Counted from the stretch's first letter, positions 1 to 7,266 are shown. The stretch is DNA of 22,783 bases from an uncultured Campylobacter sp. (GCF_937996225.1 NZ_CALKTC010000080.1:1-22783), one strand, 5' to 3'. Translations and numbers: made by a program. The notes: a model not told the origin generated them from the letters alone.

Positions 1-328
1 CCTGCTTCGGCTTTATCTGCTCTCGGCAAAACACGACGCAGAGCAAACGGCAGCGAGCAAATAAGCTTTAAAATTTTAAATCCACGCTGCGATATGAAAT
101 TTTGCGCTGTATCCGCAAGACGCGCTAAAGCAAGCGTAAATTTTAAAATTCCAAACCGATTGCGCAGCGGTTCGGGCGTAAATTTTAAATTTCTAAATCC
201 ATTGCGCGGCGGCGCTGGCGTAAATTTTAAAAACCTCGTCGCCGTTCGTAAGCCAAAGCGTTTCGCGCTAAGAAATTTTAAAATTTCATATCCACGCTCT
301 GTTTGTTTGCGCGAAAATTTTAAAAATT
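1..328. repeat. Gene-free spacer with 42-bp-phased AAATTT repeats
   Basis: No convincing gene is visible. From about 150 onward the motif GTAAATTTTAAA recurs at 42-bp steps: the copies near 157, 199 and 241 hardly diverge in the AT core, while the GC-rich intervening sequence drifts. Further copies follow after 54 bp and then 42 bp, up to about 330. A perfect 16-bp palindrome, GAAATTTTAAAATTTC, lies near 272-289. Because the steps are multiples of three, an 86-codon plus-strand frame (94-354) stays open, but it is a repeat by-product and runs into the antisense of the permease 3' end. A further permease gene of the same operon may start left of the window. Confidence 0.6.
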
Positions 329-1960
329 TCATCGTGCGCCCCTTTTTACGCTAAGCACGCACAAGCTGAAAAACAAAACCGCTCCGAGCGCCTGAATGGC
401 GAGATTTACCCATAGCGTCGCGCTCTGTCCACCCGATAGGAAGCAGATGCGAAAGGACTCGACCGCGTATGTGGGCGGCAGCAGGTGCCCGATGAAGTTG
501 ACCGCCGCGGGCAGTCCACGCAGATCGAATATCATGCCGCTAAGCAGCGTCACGGGCAGGTAGCCGATGACGATGGCGTATTCCTGCGCTAGGAATTGAT
601 TTTTGCAGATCGCCGAGATCAGCATGCCTAGGCAGGTCATCTCCAGCACGAAGACGCAAAGCGTCGCCAGCAGCATCGCCACGCTGCCGCGGATCGGGAT
701 ACCCAAAAGTACCTGCCCGTAAACGAGCGTCATCGCGCCGCCCAAAAGCGCTAGGAAATAATACGCGCCGACCTTGGCAGTGACGATCTCAAGCGCGCTT
801 GCGTTGGAGTTGTAAAGCGAGGCGATCGTGCCGCGGTCCCATTCGCGCGAGATCACGACCGCGACCATAAACAGGCAGATGAGCCCTAAAATCCCCACGT
901 ACTCGGCAGATACGAGATACCACGTCGATTCGTTGGCTTCGTTGAACCAGCTGCGATAATTCACGCTGACGGGCCTTGCTGCGGCGTTTAAATTTGCGTT
1001 TAAAAAGCCGTAATCTTGCGCCAAAACCTGCTCGATTACGCCCGCTACGTAAACATAGCTAAGAAGCGCGAGCTGCGACTGCGTGGCATTTTGGATAAGG
1101 AAAATTTCGGCGCCGTCTTTGTTTGAATTGCTCGCGCCGCCTCCTGCACCGCCCGCGCCGCCGCCGTTATTTACAGCGCCGCTAGCGGCGCTAGCGCCGT
1201 TAGCGTAAGGGCTTGCATTTTGGAGATCATCCGCACCGCCGATGAGGCCTGTATTCGTATCGCCTGCGCCGCCTATTAAATTTACGCTGCCTTGATTTGC
1301 GCCTATGTCGCCTGCGCCGCTACTAGAATTTGCAGTCGCGCCCATACTACCGCCGCTAGAATTTGCGGTCGCGCTGCTTGAATTTACTCCGCTGCTGCCC
1401 GCTTCTGAGCCGTTGCCGTATGAGCCCTCCCCTCTTGCGCCGGTACCGCCTGCAGAGGTGTTTATGCCGCTCTCCGTGCTAGTGCCAGCGCCGCCGTCCT
1501 CAAGCGGACGGACATTGGCGTCGCCGCTCATATTTTGGATATCGCTTGCACCGTCCATGGAGAGGCTTTCGTCGCTAAAGATATTTAAATTTACGCCGCC
1601 GCCCGCGCCGCCGAGTCCGCCCAAAGTGTTTTGAAATTTCGCCGCAAAGCGCGGATCAAAATACAAAATGCTCTCGATCTCGTGCGCCTTAAAATCTCTC
1701 CTCGCGCTCTCTAAATCCGTATAGACGCGGGTTTGCAGGTATTTTGAGCCCAAAAATCCGCCGAGTAGATCCCGCTCGATTTTGGAGCTCAGATCGCTTA
1801 CGAAGCCCACCTTGACGGGCTTTATGTCCATCCGCATCGCGTATCCGTAGATCACGACCAAAATTAGCGGCATCAAAAACGCGATCACGAGCGCCGATCG
1901 GTCCTTTGCAATCTGCGCAAACTCCTTTTTTACGAGGATTTTTAAAAAGGTAAAGTTCAT
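329..1960 (-). CDS. ABC-2 type drug-export permease (YbhS/YhhJ-like) with large low-complexity insertion
   Basis: Inner-membrane permease of an ABC-2 exporter, paired with the double ATPase upstream and the membrane fusion protein. One membrane helix lies near residues 22-40, then a long periplasmic domain, then about five helices from residue 350 to the C-terminus. The motif SREWDRGT (371-378) matches the family's conserved E-x-GT segment after the second helix. The family is usually about 370-380 residues; this protein has 543. The excess is a Gly/Ser/Ala/Asn-rich stretch at about 113-283, inside the periplasmic domain, partly made of an 11-residue (33-bp) repeat (ATANSS.. at about 207 and its neighbour). 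I start at the ATG at 1960 rather than an in-frame ATG at 1993: the ATG at 1960 overlaps the stop of the preceding frame as ATGA and has a GGGGCAGGGCGG ribosome-binding stretch, and MNFTFLKILVKKEF is the expected family start. The permease identity is firm; the substrate is unknown. Confidence 0.9.
   Translation of the reverse strand: MNFTFLKILVKKEFAQIAKDRSALVIAFLMPLILVVIYGYAMRMDIKPVKVGFVSDLSSKIERDLLGGFLGSKYLQTRVYTDLESARRDFKAHEIESILYFDPRFAAKFQNTLGGLGGAGGGVNLNIFSDESLSMDGASDIQNMSGDANVRPLEDGGAGTSTESGINTSAGGTGARGEGSYGNGSEAGSSGVNSSSATANSSGGSMGATANSSSGAGDIGANQGSVNLIGGAGDTNTGLIGGADDLQNASPYANGASAASGAVNNGGGAGGAGGGASNSNKDGAEIFLIQNATQSQLALLSYVYVAGVIEQVLAQDYGFLNANLNAAARPVSVNYRSWFNEANESTWYLVSAEYVGILGLICLFMVAVVISREWDRGTIASLYNSNASALEIVTAKVGAYYFLALLGGAMTLVYGQVLLGIPIRGSVAMLLATLCVFVLEMTCLGMLISAICKNQFLAQEYAIVIGYLPVTLLSGMIFDLRGLPAAVNFIGHLLPPTYAVESFRICFLSGGQSATLWVNLAIQALGAVLFFSLCVLSVKRGAR
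1141..1650 (-). repeat. In-gene low-complexity expansion of the permease
   Basis: About 510 bp coding for a Gly/Ser/Ala/Asn-rich tract. The sequence CTAGAATTTGC recurs exactly 33 bp apart (1323 and 1356), and GCCGCC/GCGCC runs are frequent. The copies keep the reading frame. This insertion accounts for nearly all of the extra length of this permease over its family. Confidence 0.65.
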
Positions 1961-2820
1961 CCGCCCTGCCCCTGTGCTCGGATTTTGCGGCACTGCGCCG
2001 CTTGCGATAAGCTTTGGAATTTAAATCGCACAAATGCGACTGCCGTATTTTGAAATTTTAACCGCGTGATCGTATTTGACACACCCCAAAATTTTAATTG
2101 CAAAAGCGCGGCAACCGAGATTTGAAATTTTAACGGCGCAGACGGACTGCCCGCGCCCATTTTGCTCATCGCACCCTGAAATTTTAATCGCGCGATCGCA
2201 TACGGCGAGCTTTGAAATTTTAAGCAGTTGCGCGGTACGATCTCGCTGCGGATTTTCTGACGCAAAAGCTCCGCGGCGGCACAAAATCCGCGATGAAATT
2301 TTTGCATTGAGGCTTTAAATTTACAAGCTACTCGCAGACTGACCGCCATTTTAAATTTGTGAGCCATTTGCGAGCGAGCCATATTTTGAAATTTACGAGC
2401 TGCTTGCAGACCGCTCGCGCTTTGAAATTTACGGCGCAGATGGAGCGGGCTCACTTCGCCGCATAGCTCGCGCAGTATCCATCTACAAAATCCGCGCCGT
2501 GTCCCGCCTCGCGATATCTCATTTAAAATTCCGCTACCGCTTGAAATTTCGCAATCTCTTAAAATTTCACCGCCATTTAAAATTTTACTATCGCTCCAAA
2601 TTTTGCCGCTGCTAAAAATCCCGCTGTCGCTTGGAATTTTACCGACGCCCAAAGCCCGGTTGCTCAAAATTCCGCCGCCGTTTAAAATTTCATCGCCCCG
2701 CATGACCCTTGCGCCGCTTAAAATTTTGCCGCGCGGGCGCGCTGGTTTTCGTCCGCCCCGCATAAAATTCGGATCAAAAATCCTAGTCGCTCGCGCAAAA
2801 TTTAGATCAAAAGCCCTCAT
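1957..2820 (-). CDS. Unknown repeat-encoded basic protein between ABC ATPase and permease
   Basis: I do not recognise a family. The frame (287 codons) starts at an ATG preceded by GAGGTGGGCG, overlaps the 3' end of the ATPase gene by 14 bp, and ends in an ATGA overlap with the permease start. It is therefore placed like a translationally coupled operon gene and fills the whole gap. Residues about 29-100 are hexapeptide-like repeats from an 18-bp array (KILNGG, EILRDC, EISSGS, GILNEI). Residues about 127-270 hold a dodecapeptide pattern with K-F-Q/K every 12 residues from a 36-bp array. The product would be very basic, with no signal peptide or membrane segment. It may be a real protein, a leader that keeps ribosomes running into the permease gene, or an accidental frame preserved by repeat lengths divisible by three. 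Position argues for translation; composition argues against a conserved fold. Confidence 0.4.
   Translation of the reverse strand: MRAFDLNFARATRIFDPNFMRGGRKPARPRGKILSGARVMRGDEILNGGGILSNRALGVGKIPSDSGIFSSGKIWSDSKILNGGEILRDCEISSGSGILNEISRGGTRRGFCRWILRELCGEVSPLHLRRKFQSASGLQAARKFQNMARSQMAHKFKMAVSLRVACKFKASMQKFHRGFCAAAELLRQKIRSEIVPRNCLKFQSSPYAIARLKFQGAMSKMGAGSPSAPLKFQISVAALLQLKFWGVSNTITRLKFQNTAVAFVRFKFQSLSQAAQCRKIRAQGQGG
2013..2432. repeat. 36-bp-phased TTTGAAATTT array
   Basis: A short core, TTTGAAATTTTA with variants, starts at 2013, 2049, 2085, 2121, 2175 and 2211, then at 2313, 2349, 2385 and 2421. Within each block the step is exactly 36 bp, except one of 54 bp (36+18). The intervening 24 bp are GC-rich and not conserved. 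A further core at about 2292 is out of phase with both blocks by 18 bp but keeps the reading frame. Confidence 0.75.
2523..2735. repeat. 18-bp tandem array, consensus TTAAAATTTCRCCGCYGC
   Basis: Twelve consecutive units can be laid out, starting at 2523, 2541, 2559, 2577, 2595, 2613, 2631, 2649, 2664, 2682, 2700 and 2718. All are 18 bp except the 15-bp unit at 2649. Each begins with an AT core close to TTAAAATTT and ends GC-rich, usually with CGC. Two units (2649 and 2700) have lost the AT core but keep the length. This is half the period of the 36-bp array next to it. Confidence 0.8.
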
Positions 2821-4672
2821 CGCCCACCTCGCTTCTAAATTTTTGCACCTCGTTTATGAAGGCCTGCTGCACGCTAAGCCGCCGCCCGTGCTGCACGCAG
2901 ACCTCGTCGGGACTGCCTAGCGCCAGGATTTTGCTGCGATCTTGGATCAAAAACCGATCGCAATACTCCGCCTCCTCCATAAAATGCGTCGTCACGACCA
3001 CGCTCACGCCGGTGCGCGCCAGCGCATTTATGCGGTTCCAAAAGAGCCTGCGCGAAAGCGGATCGGCGCCGCTGGTGGCCTCGTCGAGAAACAAAATCTC
3101 GGGGCGGTGGATGAGCGCGCACGCCATCGAAAGGTTGCGCCCCGCGCCAAAGGGTAGGTTCTGCCATGTCTCGTTTCGCAGCCGCTGCAAGCCAAACTCG
3201 CTCAAAAGCTCCTCTATGCGCCGCTTCAGCGCCATGCCGCCGATGCCGTAGCTACGGCCGAAATACTCTAAATTTTGATAGCAGCTTAGCTTTTTATAAA
3301 GCGAGAATTTCTGCGAGACATAGCCGATGCGCGATCTGATCGATGATTTGGCATGACGTAGATCCTCGCCCATGACCGAGATCTCGCCCCCGCTCATACC
3401 CAAAAGCGCGCAGATCATACGAAAGGTCGTCGTCTTGCCCGCGCCGTTTGGACCTAGAAGGCCGAAAATCTCGCCCTTTTTGACCTCGAAACTCGTATTT
3501 TCCACGGCGGTGAATGAGCCGAATTTTTTACTCACATCGCGCACTTTGATGACGGTTTGAGCCGCATCGAAGCTCCTTTTTTCGTAGCCGAAGTTTGCCG
3601 CGCCGATCTCTGCTTTATTTAAAAAAATATACGCATCCTCTAGGCTCGCCTCGCGCGGGCTCAGTTTAAATTTAGCGCTTTCGTTTTCGTTAAATTTAGC
3701 GCCCTCGTTTTCATTTGAAATTTTAAAATTTTCGTCGCCCCCGTTTTCGCGCTCCGTGCTTTCGCCGCCTCTGTCTTCGTCGCTACCGCTTAGACTCGCG
3801 TTTAAAAACTCCTGCAGATCGCGCAGGCTTATCGGCTCATCGCTTAGCAGATCGACGCTGCCGTCTCTGGGGCAGATGTCGATGAGCGGGGAATTTTTTA
3901 AAAACCTTTGCGTCTTAAACATCAAGCGGCGCGCCAGGCTCTGATAATCCTCGCCGCCAATGCGAAAGGTGCGGTCCCGCAGCGCCGCGGTGATCTTTGC
4001 GGCACGCTCCTGCGCTATGATCTTGCCGCCGAGCAAAATCAGCGTCAGATCGGCATCCGCCGCCTCATCGAAATACGCCGTCGAAAATATGCATTTCGCG
4101 CCGCTTTGATCCAGATACTCGCGCACGATCGCCCACAGCTCCCTGCGCGAGAGCGGATCGACGCCGACGGTGGGCTCATCGAGTACCAAAAGCCGCGGAC
4201 GAGCCGCAATCGCGCAGGCGACGCCGAGCTTTTGCTTCATCCCGCCGGAGAGCGAATCCACGGCGTAATCTTTGAATTTCAAAAGCCCCACGCGGCGCAA
4301 AAGCCCGCGCAGATACTCCTCGCCGCTTTTTAGATCAAGCCCTTTTAGGCCTGCGAAGATATTTAAATTTTGCCAGACGCTAAGCTCCTCGTAAAGCCCT
4401 AGGCTCTGCGACATATAGCCGTTTGCGCGGACGAATTCTTTATTTTCGCCGCTAGGGGTGAAGCCGGCAAATTTTATCTCGCCGCAATCGGGCGCAATGA
4501 TGCCGCAGATGAGCTTTAAAAGCGTGGATTTGCCCGCGCCGTCGGGGCCCGTGAGGCTGATGAGCCGCGGCGCGTCGCCGATTCGCAGATCGAAATTTTC
4601 AAAAACGACGTTTTTGCTGCGATCCTCTCGCAGGTAAAATTTCTTTAAATTTACGATATTTAGTAGATCCAA
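2807..4672 (-). CDS. Double-domain ABC exporter ATPase (YbhF-like)
   Basis: Energises the exporter in the cytoplasm. Two ABC domains lie in one chain. Domain 1 has Walker A GPDGAGKST (42-50), signature LSGGM (141-145), Walker B LLVLDEPT (161-168), and a Tyr (200) where the H-loop histidine is expected. Domain 2 has Walker A GPNGAGKTT (407-415), a degenerate signature LPFGAG (506-511), Walker B ILFLDEAT (526-533) and H-loop H563. The linker carries an 8-residue duplication (NENEGAKF / NENESAKF, about 320-336) from a 24-bp repeat. At 621 residues it is somewhat longer than YbhF (578). I place the start at the TTG at 4672 because GGAG lies six bases before it; the TTG at 4684 lacks a suitable site. 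The next frame downstream overlaps by 14 bp. The membrane fusion protein gene is 1.36 kb upstream. Confidence 0.92.
   Translation of the reverse strand: MDLLNIVNLKKFYLREDRSKNVVFENFDLRIGDAPRLISLTGPDGAGKSTLLKLICGIIAPDCGEIKFAGFTPSGENKEFVRANGYMSQSLGLYEELSVWQNLNIFAGLKGLDLKSGEEYLRGLLRRVGLLKFKDYAVDSLSGGMKQKLGVACAIAARPRLLVLDEPTVGVDPLSRRELWAIVREYLDQSGAKCIFSTAYFDEAADADLTLILLGGKIIAQERAAKITAALRDRTFRIGGEDYQSLARRLMFKTQRFLKNSPLIDICPRDGSVDLLSDEPISLRDLQEFLNASLSGSDEDRGGESTERENGGDENFKISNENEGAKFNENESAKFKLSPREASLEDAYIFLNKAEIGAANFGYEKRSFDAAQTVIKVRDVSKKFGSFTAVENTSFEVKKGEIFGLLGPNGAGKTTTFRMICALLGMSGGEISVMGEDLRHAKSSIRSRIGYVSQKFSLYKKLSCYQNLEYFGRSYGIGGMALKRRIEELLSEFGLQRLRNETWQNLPFGAGRNLSMACALIHRPEILFLDEATSGADPLSRRLFWNRINALARTGVSVVVTTHFMEEAEYCDRFLIQDRSKILALGSPDEVCVQHGRRLSVQQAFINEVQKFRSEVGDEGF
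3666..3713 (-). repeat. 24-bp tandem duplication inside the ATPase linker
   Basis: Two adjacent 24-bp units, 3666-3689 and 3690-3713, both begin TTAAATTTAGCGC and end in a TTTTC-rich stretch. They differ at three positions. A longer AAATTTTAAAATTTT palindrome follows directly at about 3717-3732. The reading frame is kept, and the protein gains an acidic, Asn/Glu-rich 8-residue repeat. Confidence 0.8.
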
Positions 4673-6030
4673 GCCTAGCTCCAAATTTTATATTTACTCG
4701 CCCCGTCGCTTGGCGCGACGAACGAGACCTACGCAGCCAAAAAGCGCTCTTTGTCGCGACGCCTTGCTTCTGCAGCCGCCGAGACGTCGTGGTTTCGCAG
4801 CCACTGCGGCGTCTTAGTTTTGTGACAGCCGCGGCATCTCGGTTCTACAACCGCCGCGCGCTTTAAATTTAGCAACGAGCGTCGAACAATTTCGCCCAAA
4901 CCTCGCATAAATTCGACGCAACTTACCGCAAGCGCGCGAAACTAAGCCCTATCGCGTCTGGGCGCCCTGCAATCGCCCGCTCGAATTTTGCGTGCCCGCA
5001 CGATCGGCGTTGCTTACGGCTCGCGCAGAATATTCCGCGCGCCGCCCGATCCGTCTTGAGCGTGTGCATATCGCATCGGCTAGCCGCGCCGCTAACGATG
5101 CACACACAACGCGCATGGACGGGGCGGTCTCCAAAACATGAAGCGACCCGTGAGTATCCGCGATAAATTCGCTTCAAAACGCAAACGAAAGCGAGTTTTT
5201 AGACGCCTGGCGAGCTGTGAGCGCCGAGCTCTCTATCTGCGCTGCGCCTCTCGGGGTAAAATTTCATCGCTGCCCGCCTTTTGGGCAAAATTTCACTTCC
5301 GCCTGCCTTTCGAGGTGAAATTTACCGCCGCCATCTCTTTTGACGAAATTTTACCTAGTCTCGACTTTCCTTAACATAGTACCGATTTCAGCTACTGCGT
5401 CCTTTGGGGCGAATTTACCGCTACTCGCAATCGGTATTTAATCGCGCCGTTCGTTTCGTAGTGAATTTTACTACCGTCCGCGCTCGGTTCAATCGCCGTT
5501 TGTTTGTCGCAAAACGCCCGCTAGAAACAAAGCCCGCTCTCGCTCTACCGCCGGCTTTTACCTATTCTCCGCCGAGATGCAAATTTTAAAATTTAACTCG
5601 CGCTGTTTTGCGCCAAAATTTCGCCGAAATTTTACTTGCCGCGCTGCAAAATTCCGATCTTTTATCCAAAGCCGCTGCCGGCTCACGTAAAACCCGCACG
5701 ATAAAATTTACGCCGCCTTTCGCCTTTGTACGGCACCAACCCTAAGTGCGCAGCATTTTATAATCGTCTGCGCCGAAACGATGTACCTTTAGACGTAGCA
5801 AAAAATTTCATCGCCCTGCTCTGCTAAACAGGCGCCGTTTAAATTCCGCCTCGAAGCGCGCTTTTAAAATTTCATCAGATTCACGCTGTATGAGCGTCTC
5901 GCGCGGCGTTGCGTAAAATTTTGTCGGGCGATGGGCTCTGCTATCCAAATTTCGCCCGCAGTGTCCGAAGCGCCGCCCGCGTGCTAAATTTCAAGCCCGC
6001 ACTTAAAATTTAGCGCACAGTGCTCGCCCG
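4673..6030. other. 1.36 kb gene-free spacer between fusion-protein and ATPase genes
   Basis: No frame here has coding character; the open stretches of 60-85 codons on both strands are Arg/Ala/Cys-rich and made of repeats. Three textures can be seen. At 4768-4855 a degenerate repeat of about 25 bp carries GCAGCC/ACAGCC/ACAACC cores. At 5250-5370 AAAATTT cores recur every 28-30 bp. From 5370 to 6030 AAATTT motifs are scattered in GC-rich filler, including AAATTTTAAAATTT near 5581-5594. I see no promoter or terminator that would obviously split the operon. Confidence 0.6.
5255..5365. repeat. About 30-bp-phased AAATTT repeats
   Basis: AAAATTT/GAAATTT cores have their T-runs beginning at 5262, 5291, 5321 and 5349, i.e. 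steps of 29, 30 and 28 bp. They are separated by GC-rich CCGCC-type filler. This is a looser version of the 18-, 36- and 42-bp arrays elsewhere in the same locus. Confidence 0.6.
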
Positions 6031-6996
6031 TTAAAATTCCACGCTGATCGGCTGGCCTAAGCGAAACTGCCCATCTTCGTCGCTAAAATCGGCGCGCGCC
6101 TCCCACACGAGATCGGCACGCAGCTCCTCGGTCTGCACCGTGCGCGGCGTGTACATCGCGGTTTGGCTCACGTAGGCGACCTTTGCGCTCGCGCCAGAGC
6201 CGTCCGCAGCGATGATCCGCACGCTCTGCCCGGCACGCAGGAAACGGAGCTGATTTTCGCTCAGATAAAATTTCGCACGCTTATTTTTTACTTCGCTGAG
6301 CTCAAAAACGCCCACGCTGGGTATGCTGATGTCGCCAAGCTCCTTAAGGCGCGCTCTGATCTGCCCGCTAAAGGGCGCTTTTAGCACGCTTTGTGTCTCG
6401 ATTTGGTAATTCAGATATTTTAGATTTTCCTCGCAGCTTGCCAAATTTGCGCGGGCGGCGCCGATATCCTCGCCGCGGTAGCCGCTTTGAAGCTGGCGCA
6501 GATTGGCCTGCGCACTTTGCAGCTGGGCTTGCGTGCGCTTCATCGAGTAAAACGCCTCGTCGATCTGCTGCTTGGACGCGGAGTTGGTTTTGCCTAGGCT
6601 CTTTAGGCGTTCGTTCGTCAAAGTGGCGAGCTGTAGGGCGTTTTGCAGCGCGCTTACATTCGCCGCCGCCATCTCGATCTCCTCGCTACGAAAGCCGCTT
6701 TGTAATTTCTGCAAGCTAAATTTAAGCCCGTCGCATCTCGCGATCTGAATCTGCCTTTGAAAGCTCAGATCCGCCGTATCCAGAGCCGCCAAGACGTCGC
6801 CAGCCTGCACGAAATCGCCCTCGTCGCGATAAAGCGCGCTTATGCGGCCGCTGCGCTCGAAGCTAAGCGAACTCTGCCTGATATCGATGATGCCGTAGGC
6901 CTTGTGCGCGACCTCTTCGCGCCTATCGAGATTGAAGTAGATCGCCGCGGCGAGAGCGGCCAGCGCAAAAACGACGAAAATTAGAAGCCTTTTCAT
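6031..6996 (-). CDS. HlyD-family periplasmic membrane fusion protein (YbhG-like)
   Basis: Periplasmic adaptor linking the inner-membrane ABC exporter to an outer-membrane channel. The 321 residues open with a membrane anchor (about 4-21). A lipoyl-like half-domain at about 42-72 is followed by a long alpha-helical hairpin (about 78-200) with a repeated LQSG(F/Y)R-E-I signature at about 98-107 and 170-178. The second lipoyl half (about 203-232, LKAPFSGQIRARLKELGD) and a beta-barrel domain come next. Length and order match E. coli YbhG. It is the first gene of the minus-strand exporter locus. The ATG at 6996 is preceded by AAGG, and a perfect TATAAT lies about 30 bp upstream. No outer-membrane channel gene is in the window. 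Confidence 0.9.
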   Translation of the reverse strand: MKRLLIFVVFALAALAAAIYFNLDRREEVAHKAYGIIDIRQSSLSFERSGRISALYRDEGDFVQAGDVLAALDTADLSFQRQIQIARCDGLKFSLQKLQSGFRSEEIEMAAANVSALQNALQLATLTNERLKSLGKTNSASKQQIDEAFYSMKRTQAQLQSAQANLRQLQSGYRGEDIGAARANLASCEENLKYLNYQIETQSVLKAPFSGQIRARLKELGDISIPSVGVFELSEVKNKRAKFYLSENQLRFLRAGQSVRIIAADGSGASAKVAYVSQTAMYTPRTVQTEELRADLVWEARADFSDEDGQFRLGQPISVEF

Positions 6997-7021
6997 AGAT
7001 CGCCTTAAATTTTGATATGCG

Positions 7022-7037
7022 GTTATTATAAAATAAC
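7022..7037 (-). promoter_or_regulatory. Exporter promoter -10 with overlapping inverted repeat
   Basis: On the minus strand a perfect TATAAT (7030-7025) lies about 30 bp before the fusion-protein start. It sits inside an inverted repeat, GTTATT-n4-AATAAC (7022-7027 and 7032-7037). A repressor dimer binding this palindrome would block the promoter. E. coli ybhGFSR is controlled by a TetR-type regulator, so a similar control is plausible, but no regulator gene is in the window. Confidence 0.45.
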
Positions 7038-7246
7038 TTTTCTAATGCGGCGCTGATATTTGAGGCTCGGGCGGTGATTTTATAAATCGATCGCATTAAA
7101 TTTGTCGTATTGAATTGACCGCCGCGAGCGGGCTAGATTTTGAGCTTGGGAGGATAAAATTTAGCCTATCCGCGCGATTTTAAGCGGTACGGCTTGTAAA
7201 ATATCGCTACTTTTTGAATTAAAAATTTTAAAATTTTAATAAGGAG

Positions 7247-7266
7247 GCTCCGCTTTCAAGCGGAGC
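7247..7266. repeat. REP-like hairpin, copy 1
   Basis: GCTCCGCTT-TC-AAGCGGAGC: nine-base-pair perfect inverted repeat with a two-base centre. The flanks (AAGGAG before; GTGGAAATTTAACG after) are shared in degenerate form with copy 2, 328 bp further on, so the repeated element is about 40 bp and larger than the hairpin alone. Confidence 0.7.

Noticed and set aside
94..354. Plus-strand 86-codon frame with NFK repeats
   Set aside because: Open only because the 42-bp repeat is a multiple of three; no ribosome-binding site, overlaps the antisense of the permease end, no operon context.
1305..1634. Plus-strand 109-codon Pro/Leu-rich frame
   Set aside because: Antisense shadow of the Gly/Ala/Ser-rich tract of the permease.
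2013..2735. CRISPR-like pattern of short repeats and unique spacers
   Set aside because: The conserved part is only about 9-12 bp and AT-palindromic, the intervening sequences are 9 or 24 bp and drift rather than differ cleanly, and no cas genes are present.
5485..5500. GGTTCAATC-like T-loop suggesting a tRNA
   Set aside because: No acceptor stem, anticodon arm or D-arm can be folded around it.
4923..5589. Several 60-85-codon frames on both strands in the large spacer
   Set aside because: Arg/Ala/Cys-rich translations of repeats, mutually overlapping, without ribosome-binding sites.
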